Positions 46,782-52,160 of a stretch of 52,160 nucleotides of DNA are shown in pieces. This DNA comes from Arthrobacter sp. MYb227. Its GTDB lineage: Bacteria > Actinomycetota > Actinomycetes > Actinomycetales > Micrococcaceae. The number at the start of each line of letters is the position of its first letter. The stretch's first letter is position 1. The stretch covers positions 1 to 52,160 of the forward strand of contig NZ_PCPT01000018.1 in the NCBI RefSeq assembly GCF_002975435.1, written 5' to 3'. Under the pieces are notes generated by a model that saw only the letters and a list, made by a program, of their open reading frames with translations, was not told the DNA's origin and made no database searches. Both the position numbers and the translations under genes were made by a program.

Positions 46782-49700
46782 ATGGCCCTGACGATTTCAT
46801 ATCCCGAAGCTCTGCCCGTTTCCGCACGTCGTGACGACATCATGACGGCGATCAAGAATCACCAGGTGGTGATCGTCGCCGGTGAAACCGGGTCCGGTAA
46901 AACCACCCAGTTGCCCAAAATGCTGCTCGAACTCGGGTATGGCGAGAAAGGCATGATCGGGCATACCCAGCCGCGCCGGCTCGCCGCCCGCACGGTTGCC
47001 GAGCGCATCGCCGAGGAACTTGGCACCACCATCGGGGATGAGGTGGGCTTCCATGTGCGTTTCACCGGTGAGGTCTCCCGCGCCACCAAGGTCAAGGTCA
47101 TGACCGATGGCATCCTGCTGGCCGAAATCCAGCGCGACAAGCTGCTCAAACGCTACAACGCGATCATTATCGATGAGGCGCACGAACGCAGCCTGAACAT
47201 CGACTTCTTACTGGGCTATCTACGCCAGATCCTGCCCAAGCGCCCCGATCTGAAGATCGTGATCACCTCGGCGACCATCGACCCGGAGCGCTTCGCACAA
47301 CACTTTGCGACCCCCGGGGAACCGGGGCAGGAGCCAACACCGGCTCCCATCATCGAAGTTTCCGGGCGTACCTTCCCGGTGGAAATGCGCTATCGCCCGC
47401 TGAATCCGGCCGATGGGATGGACGATGACGAACTGGATCCCGATTCGCAGGTCGAAGACCGCGATCCGCTCGATGCCATCGCCGAGGCCGTTGACGAGCT
47501 AGCCAAGGAAGCTCCCGGGGACATCCTGATCTTCTTCTCCGGTGAACGCGAAATCCGCGACGCCGCAGAGGTGTTGCGGGCCCGCGTGCAAACCAATAAG
47601 CGGCTGGCAGGAACCGAGATCCTGCCGCTCTTCGCCCGGCTCTCACTGGCCGAACAGCACCAGGTGTTTAACCCCGGGCGCAACCGGCGCATCGTTTTGG
47701 CCACAAACGTCGCCGAAACCTCGCTGACCGTCCCGGGCATCAAGTACGTCATTGACACCGGCACCGCGCGCATCTCACGCTACTCACACCGCACCAAGGT
47801 CCAGCGGCTGCCCATCGAACGAGTCTCACAGGCCAGCGCCAACCAGCGCTCGGGCCGTTGCGGCCGTGTAAGCGACGGCATCGCCATCCGATTGTACTCC
47901 GAGGACGATTTCACCTCGCGCCCCGAATTCACCGACCCGGAAATTCTGCGTACCAATCTTGCCGCGGTGATCTTGCAGATGAGCTCGATGGGCGTGGTGC
48001 GCTCGGCCCGCGAGGTGGCGGATTTCCCGTTTGTCCAGCCACCCGATGCCAAGTCGATTGCCGATGGTGTGGCGCTGCTGCGCGAACTTGGTGCACTGAG
48101 CACCGGTACCGATGCCTCGGTGACAACCATCGGTAAATCCCTGGCCCAGCTGCCGGTCGATGTTCGTCTGGGACGGATGATTGTGGAGGCCGGGCAACGT
48201 GGGGTGGCCAAGGAAGTCATGGTACTGGCCGCGGCGCTGAGTATCCAAGATCCGCGCGAACGACCCAGCGAGGAAACCGGCAAACGTGCCCGCGCGGTCG
48301 AACTCCACACCCGCTTTATCGATAAGAACTCGGACTTCTCCTCGCTGCTGAATCTGTGGAGCTACCTGCAAGAAAAGCAGAAGGAACTCTCGTCCTCGGC
48401 GTTCCGCAGATTGTGCAAGAACGAATTCATTAACTATCTGCGCGTGCGCGAATGGCAAGATCTCTTCGCCCAATTGCGCCAGTTGGCCAAGCCGCTGGGC
48501 ATTACGCTGTCCCCCGAGCCGGTGGACGCCTCCGCCAACGAGGATGCCATCCACATTTCTCTGCTCTCCGGGTTGCTGAGCCATGTGGGCTCCTGGGATG
48601 AACGCAAACGCGAATACGTCGGTGCCCGTGGCACGCGCTTCTCCGTCTTCCCCGGCTCCGCGCTGTTCAAAAAGTCCCCCGAGTGGGTCATGGCCGCCGA
48701 ACTAGTGGAGACCTCCCGGCTCTGGGCACGCACAGCGGCCCGGCTTGATCCCAAATGGGTGGAGGAGGTGGCCGGGGATCTGCTCAAGGCCAGCTTCTCC
48801 GAACCATACTGGTCCCGGAATATGGGAGCCGTCATGGGCTATGAAAAGGTCACGCTCTTTGGGCTGCCCATCGTGCCACGCCGCCGCATCCAATACTCCC
48901 GCGTTGACCCGGAACTCTGCCGAGACCTGTTCATTCGCCACGCGCTGGTGGAAGGCGATTGGAAGACCCACCACAAGTTCTTCGCCCGCAACCGCCGCGT
49001 GCTCGAGGACATTGAGGAACTCGAAACCCGCATGCGACGCCGCGATCTGCGCGTGAGCGATGAGGATCTCTTTGAGTTTTACGATGCGCGTCTAGGTGCC
49101 GAGGTGGTGTCCGAACGGCACTTTGATCGCTGGTGGAAATCCGCACGGCACAAGGATCCGACGCTGCTGGACTTTGATCCCGAGGCAATGCTCGCCGCCG
49201 ATACCACGGCGCTCGATGAGACCGCCTTCCCGCGCACCTGGCGTCATGGGTCATTGGATCTGGATTTGGTCTACGAGTACAACCCGGCCGCTGCGGCCGG
49301 GGAATCGGACGGCGTCTCGGTCCGCGTGCCGGTGCTCTTCTTGAATCAGCTAGATCCGGTGCGATTCCGCTGGCTGATCCCCGGGCTGCGCATTGAACTT
49401 GTCACGGCACTGATCAAGTCGCTGCCCAAAATCATCAGGAAGAACTTTGTTCCGGCCCCCGATGTGGCACGTCAGGCAGTCGCCGCACTGGAGACGGATT
49501 TCAATCCGGAGACCGACGATTTGGCGGCATCTCTGGAGCTGGTGTTGCGCCGGATTAAGGGCGTGGTGATTCCACCGAACTCGTGGAATTGGGATGCGCT
49601 GCCCGAGCACCTGAAATTCTCCTTCCAGGTCATCGATGCCGAGGCAAAGATTCTTGATGAGTCAACGGATCTGGCGATGCTGCAGCAATCTCTTGCCGCG

Positions 49701-50753
49701 GCAAACCGCTCGGCGCTTGCCAGATCCTTGGGGGTGAAGCCCGGGGGCTCCATGCCCACCGGCAAGGCAGCAAGCAAGGGTGCCGCGTCGGCCACAAACA
49801 CCAAGGGCGCGCACCCACATCGCGCTGCCAAGGGCGCACCATCGGTGGTGGCCACCACGGTGTGGGAGCGCTCGGGGCTCACCGATTGGGATGCTCAGCT
49901 TGGAGAATCCGGTGCCATTGCCCACAAGGTTATCTCCCAGGTTGCCGGGCAACAGGTCAGCGCCTATCCGGCGCTTGTCGATGCGACAACCAGCGTGAAG
50001 CTCACGGTCTTCCGCAATGAGTCCGAACAGCTCGCCGCGCATCGGCGCGGAGTCATTCGACTGTTGTTGCTCAAGGTCCCCTCGCCGGCGCGTTACGTGT
50101 TGGATCATCTGAACAACCAGGAAAAATTGGTCTTCACGCAGAACCCGCACGGGTCCGTCGAGTCGCTGATTGCCGATTGTTCCATGGCCGCGGTGGACAA
50201 GCTGGTGCCCGAGGCACTGCCCTTCAGCAAAGCCGAGTTTGATGCACTCTATGAACGCGTCCGTGCCGAGCTGATCGACACGGTTTTCCAGGTGACGGCC
50301 ATCGTTGAAAAGGTACTCTCCGGCACCCGGCGCATCAACAAGGAGATCAAATCCGCTGCTTCAATGGCGCTGATCAATGCGCTCAACGATGTAAAGATGC
50401 AGCTGAGCCAACTGGTCTACCCGGGATTTGTTGCCGGCACCGGCTACGCGCAACTCGCTCACCTGCCGCGCTACATCACCGCCATCGAACAACGCTTGGA
50501 AAAGCTGCGGGCCGGTAATCTGGCGCGCGATAACGTGGCAATGCTGAATGTTCAAACCCTTGAAGATGAGTACGATGCGGCACTTGATCTATTAGTTTCC
50601 GGAATGCGCACTCCCCCGCTGTTGGCCAGCGTGAAGTGGATGCTCGAAGAATTCCGTGTCTCACTCTTCGCCCAGGAGTTGGGCACCGCGTATTCGGTCT
50701 CCGAAAAGCGCATCCGCACCGCCATCAAGGAAGGGCTCATCGCCGCGCGCTAA
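46782..50753 (+). CDS. hrpA: ATP-dependent RNA helicase HrpA
   Basis: A 1323-aa DEAH-box RNA helicase, the normal full length for HrpA. Walker A GETGSGKT is at 34-41, DEAH at 131-134, motif III-like VITSATID near 165, and the C-terminal helicase motif QRSGRCGR is intact. After the helicase core come the winged-helix/ratchet and OB-type domains and the DUF3418 C-terminal region. A Gly/Ala/Lys-rich linker (about 985-1025, MPTGKAASKGAASATNTKGA) joins the last part. E. coli HrpA rescues stalled ribosomes. The ATG follows a TAGACT box by 9 bases. Single gene. Confidence 0.96.
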   Translation: MALTISYPEALPVSARRDDIMTAIKNHQVVIVAGETGSGKTTQLPKMLLELGYGEKGMIGHTQPRRLAARTVAERIAEELGTTIGDEVGFHVRFTGEVSRATKVKVMTDGILLAEIQRDKLLKRYNAIIIDEAHERSLNIDFLLGYLRQILPKRPDLKIVITSATIDPERFAQHFATPGEPGQEPTPAPIIEVSGRTFPVEMRYRPLNPADGMDDDELDPDSQVEDRDPLDAIAEAVDELAKEAPGDILIFFSGEREIRDAAEVLRARVQTNKRLAGTEILPLFARLSLAEQHQVFNPGRNRRIVLATNVAETSLTVPGIKYVIDTGTARISRYSHRTKVQRLPIERVSQASANQRSGRCGRVSDGIAIRLYSEDDFTSRPEFTDPEILRTNLAAVILQMSSMGVVRSAREVADFPFVQPPDAKSIADGVALLRELGALSTGTDASVTTIGKSLAQLPVDVRLGRMIVEAGQRGVAKEVMVLAAALSIQDPRERPSEETGKRARAVELHTRFIDKNSDFSSLLNLWSYLQEKQKELSSSAFRRLCKNEFINYLRVREWQDLFAQLRQLAKPLGITLSPEPVDASANEDAIHISLLSGLLSHVGSWDERKREYVGARGTRFSVFPGSALFKKSPEWVMAAELVETSRLWARTAARLDPKWVEEVAGDLLKASFSEPYWSRNMGAVMGYEKVTLFGLPIVPRRRIQYSRVDPELCRDLFIRHALVEGDWKTHHKFFARNRRVLEDIEELETRMRRRDLRVSDEDLFEFYDARLGAEVVSERHFDRWWKSARHKDPTLLDFDPEAMLAADTTALDETAFPRTWRHGSLDLDLVYEYNPAAAAGESDGVSVRVPVLFLNQLDPVRFRWLIPGLRIELVTALIKSLPKIIRKNFVPAPDVARQAVAALETDFNPETDDLAASLELVLRRIKGVVIPPNSWNWDALPEHLKFSFQVIDAEAKILDESTDLAMLQQSLAAANRSALARSLGVKPGGSMPTGKAASKGAASATNTKGAHPHRAAKGAPSVVATTVWERSGLTDWDAQLGESGAIAHKVISQVAGQQVSAYPALVDATTSVKLTVFRNESEQLAAHRRGVIRLLLLKVPSPARYVLDHLNNQEKLVFTQNPHGSVESLIADCSMAAVDKLVPEALPFSKAEFDALYERVRAELIDTVFQVTAIVEKVLSGTRRINKEIKSAASMALINALNDVKMQLSQLVYPGFVAGTGYAQLAHLPRYITAIEQRLEKLRAGNLARDNVAMLNVQTLEDEYDAALDLLVSGMRTPPLLASVKWMLEEFRVSLFAQELGTAYSVSEKRIRTAIKEGLIAAR

Positions 50754-50847
50754 GAATTGTTGCCGATATGGCCAACAGGGCGTTGGGCACATACGCTGCG
50801 GTGCACCCCGTGCTTTTCCGCTGTTCCATAAGTTGGTGCCGCGGTGC

Positions 50848-50853
50848 CACAAT
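50848..50853 (+). promoter_or_regulatory. Possible -10 box of the 78-aa protein gene
   Basis: CACAAT followed by 6 bases and the ATG at 50860; weaker match than the other leaderless cases. Confidence 0.3.
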
Positions 50854-50859
50854 GGTGCC

Positions 50860-51096
50860 ATGCGTATCGAGGAATGGTGGCCACTACTGGAGCCCGACAC
50901 CCGGAGTTGGTTGATCGTGCACAATGGTGATGCCATTCCGCAGCCGATCATCGATGAGATTCGCGCGGTGGAGGGTGTAGCCACAGCGGATATGTCATGG
51001 GTTGGGGCAAAAATCCCTGCGGGGTTCTTCCTCTCCGATGATGCAGTTGACTGGATTGAAGCGGTGGCCAACGAAGAAACTCCCGAAAGCAGCTGA
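50860..51096 (+). CDS. Small acidic protein of unknown function
   Basis: A 78-aa soluble acidic protein starting MRIEEWWPLLEPDTRSWLIV. It has no cysteine, no signal peptide and no family I recognise; tryptophans are unusually many (5 in 78). The codon pattern looks protein-coding and the ATG at 50860 gives a natural globular N-terminus, whereas the upstream frame is Ser/Arg/Pro-rich non-protein sequence. Located between hrpA and the convergent HIT gene; a 19-bp hairpin follows. Confidence 0.7.
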   Translation: MRIEEWWPLLEPDTRSWLIVHNGDAIPQPIIDEIRAVEGVATADMSWVGAKIPAGFFLSDDAVDWIEAVANEETPESS

Positions 51097-51113
51097 ACGC
51101 TCTGCAATGAGTC

Positions 51114-51154
51114 GTGGCCAGGTGTCCGATCAAAGTGATCGGCCACCTGGCCAC
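51114..51154. terminator. Hairpin between convergent genes
   Basis: GTGGCCAGGTG (51114-51124) with its complement (51144-51154) and an inner CCGATCA/TGATCGG stem. There is no T tract; it lies between the 3' ends of the 78-aa protein gene and the HIT gene. Confidence 0.6.
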
Positions 51155-51185
51155 TCGTAGTTACAGCGCAGAGCTCAGACGCAGC

Positions 51186-51614
51186 TTATGCCTCGGGTAC
51201 CTGATCCACGAAACCGTCCTCGCGCAGTGCGGCGCGCAGCTTTTCGGCATTCTGATCCATGATTGCCGGATCCGGCTTGGGGTCGGCACGGGTGATATCG
51301 AAGTCGGCCAGCGAATTGGTGGGCCAGACGTGCACGTGCAGGTGCGGAACCTCAAAACCGGCGATCATCAATCCGGCGCGTTCGGAGCCAAAGGCGCGCA
51401 CCTGGGCGCGACCAATCTTGCCCGAAATATCGATCAGGTGCGCCATGAGTTCGGCCGGGGCTTGGGTCCACTGATCAACTTCTACGCGCGGGACCACCAG
51501 CGTGTGGCCGTGCGTGATGGGGCCGATGGTCAGAAACGCTACCGCGTGTTCATCCTTCCAGATGAAGCGGCCCGGGATCTCCCCGTTGATGATCTTGGTA
51601 AACAGCGTGCTCAT
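51186..51614 (-). CDS. HIT family nucleotide hydrolase
   Basis: A 142-aa histidine-triad protein, a small cytoplasmic nucleotide phosphoramidase or hydrolase. The triad HLHVHVWP has His at 91, 93 and 95; the N-terminal FTKIINGEIPGRFIWKDEHAVAFLTI and GHTLVVPR are typical of the Hint branch. Its ATG overlaps the stop of the preceding dehydrogenase gene by 4 bases. Substrate not known. Confidence 0.94.
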   Translation of the reverse strand: MSTLFTKIINGEIPGRFIWKDEHAVAFLTIGPITHGHTLVVPRVEVDQWTQAPAELMAHLIDISGKIGRAQVRAFGSERAGLMIAGFEVPHLHVHVWPTNSLADFDITRADPKPDPAIMDQNAEKLRAALREDGFVDQVPEA

Positions 51615-52160
51615 GCACTCTCCTTGGCGGTGTTGCCCATCGTGTCACCCGCGGGTGCGGGGGAATCCAATGTGGCGAGGTCCAAAACAAATCTATACTT
51701 CACATCCGAGGCCACCATGCGGTCCCACGCCGCATTAATGGATGGGGCATCGACCATCTCAATATCACTGGTAATGCCGTGTTCGGCGCAGAAATCCAGC
51801 ATCTCTTGGGTTTCGCCGATGGAGCCGATGAGCGATCCGGTGTAGCTCAGGCGCTTGAAAATCAGCTGGTGAACATCGAATTCCGGCATGTTTCCGGCGG
51901 GAAGTGAGAGTTGAACCAGTGCCCCATCGCGCTTGAGGGTACGCAGGTAGGGGTCGATGCTATGCGGGGCGGAGACCGTGTCGATGATGAGGTTCAGCGT
52001 GTTTGCCGCGTGCGCCAAGGCATCGGCATCGGCAGTATTGATCACCTGTTGCGCGCCAAGTTCGGTGGCCGATGCGCGCTTGGCCTCACCGCGAGTGAAT
52101 ACCGTGACCGTCGCTCCCATGGCAACGGCAAGTTTGACGGCCATATGGCCCAGCCCACCC
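51611..52160 (-). CDS. Zinc-type alcohol dehydrogenase, C-terminal part (cut by window edge)
   Basis: The frame runs off the right edge of the window, so the N-terminal catalytic zinc domain is not visible. Seen are the Rossmann motif GGLGHMAVKLA, a basic NADP-type stretch VTVFTRGEAKRASA, and SLPAGNMPEFDVHQLIFKRLS, as in YahK/AdhC-like NADP-dependent cinnamyl-type alcohol dehydrogenases. The C-terminus reads MVASDVKYRFVLDLATLDS. It overlaps the HIT gene by 4 bases. Confidence 0.88.
   Translation of the reverse strand, partial: GGLGHMAVKLAVAMGATVTVFTRGEAKRASATELGAQQVINTADADALAHAANTLNLIIDTVSAPHSIDPYLRTLKRDGALVQLSLPAGNMPEFDVHQLIFKRLSYTGSLIGSIGETQEMLDFCAEHGITSDIEMVDAPSINAAWDRMVASDVKYRFVLDLATLDSPAPAGDTMGNTAKESA

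Overview
The window looks like a core chromosomal segment of a high-GC Gram-positive bacterium (Actinomycetota), most likely family Micrococcaceae (Arthrobacter/Glutamicibacter type). The evidence is a DUF3039 protein, a DUF2550 protein beside atpC, the actinobacterial mismatch endonuclease NucS, a Rho factor with a large basic/acidic insertion, a full F-type ATP synthase operon, and many genes that begin 6-9 bases after a TANNNT box (leaderless transcripts). The genus is an inference; no rRNA is present.

Layout. 1-7.9 kb (minus strand): an SF2 DNA/RNA helicase and a DUF3039 protein; a two-gene ABC exporter (ATPase plus permease); a cysteine-free YbbN/CnoX-like thioredoxin-TPR protein; and a large envelope protein of unknown function. 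8.1-12.7 kb: an AI-2E-family membrane protein, a small zinc-finger-like protein, nucS, nagA and a cold-shock gene with a structured leader. 12.8-34.8 kb (all minus strand, so transcribed from right to left): argS-lysA-hom-thrC-thrB-rho-prfA-prmC-tsaC-wecA-two small membrane proteins-atpBEFHAGDC-DUF2550. This order is that of the Mycobacterium tuberculosis argS-to-Rv1312 block, except that rpmE (ribosomal protein L31) is missing between rho and prfA. The block combines lysine/threonine synthesis, transcription and translation termination, tRNA modification, the first step of lipid-linked glycan synthesis, and ATP synthesis.

35.0-42.8 kb: an SPFH/slipin membrane protein, tRNA-Arg(CCG) with an encoded CCA end and its own terminator, a NarL/DesK-type two-component pair, a divergent VanY-like D,D-carboxypeptidase, a type-B carboxylesterase and a cardiolipin synthase. 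43.0-45.9 kb (minus strand): a three-gene ABC importer of the TrpXYZ type, with a perfect CRP/GlxR-like palindrome upstream. 46.0-46.8 kb is a gene-poor gap. 46.8-52.2 kb: a full-length HrpA helicase, a short conserved-looking protein, a HIT-family protein, and the C-terminal part of a zinc-type alcohol dehydrogenase cut by the window edge.

There is no CRISPR array, prophage, transposase, toxin-antitoxin pair or obvious defence island. I found no clear candidate for a wholly new system. The most interesting signals are regulatory or structural: hairpins in most atp intergenic gaps, a run of leaderless genes, a TTG start for atpB coupled to an 11-codon ORF (including its stop), the layered cold-shock leader, the CRP-like palindrome plus a coupled upstream ORF before the ABC importer, a release factor 1 with PQT in the codon-recognition position, and an envelope protein with an internal signal-peptide-like segment.
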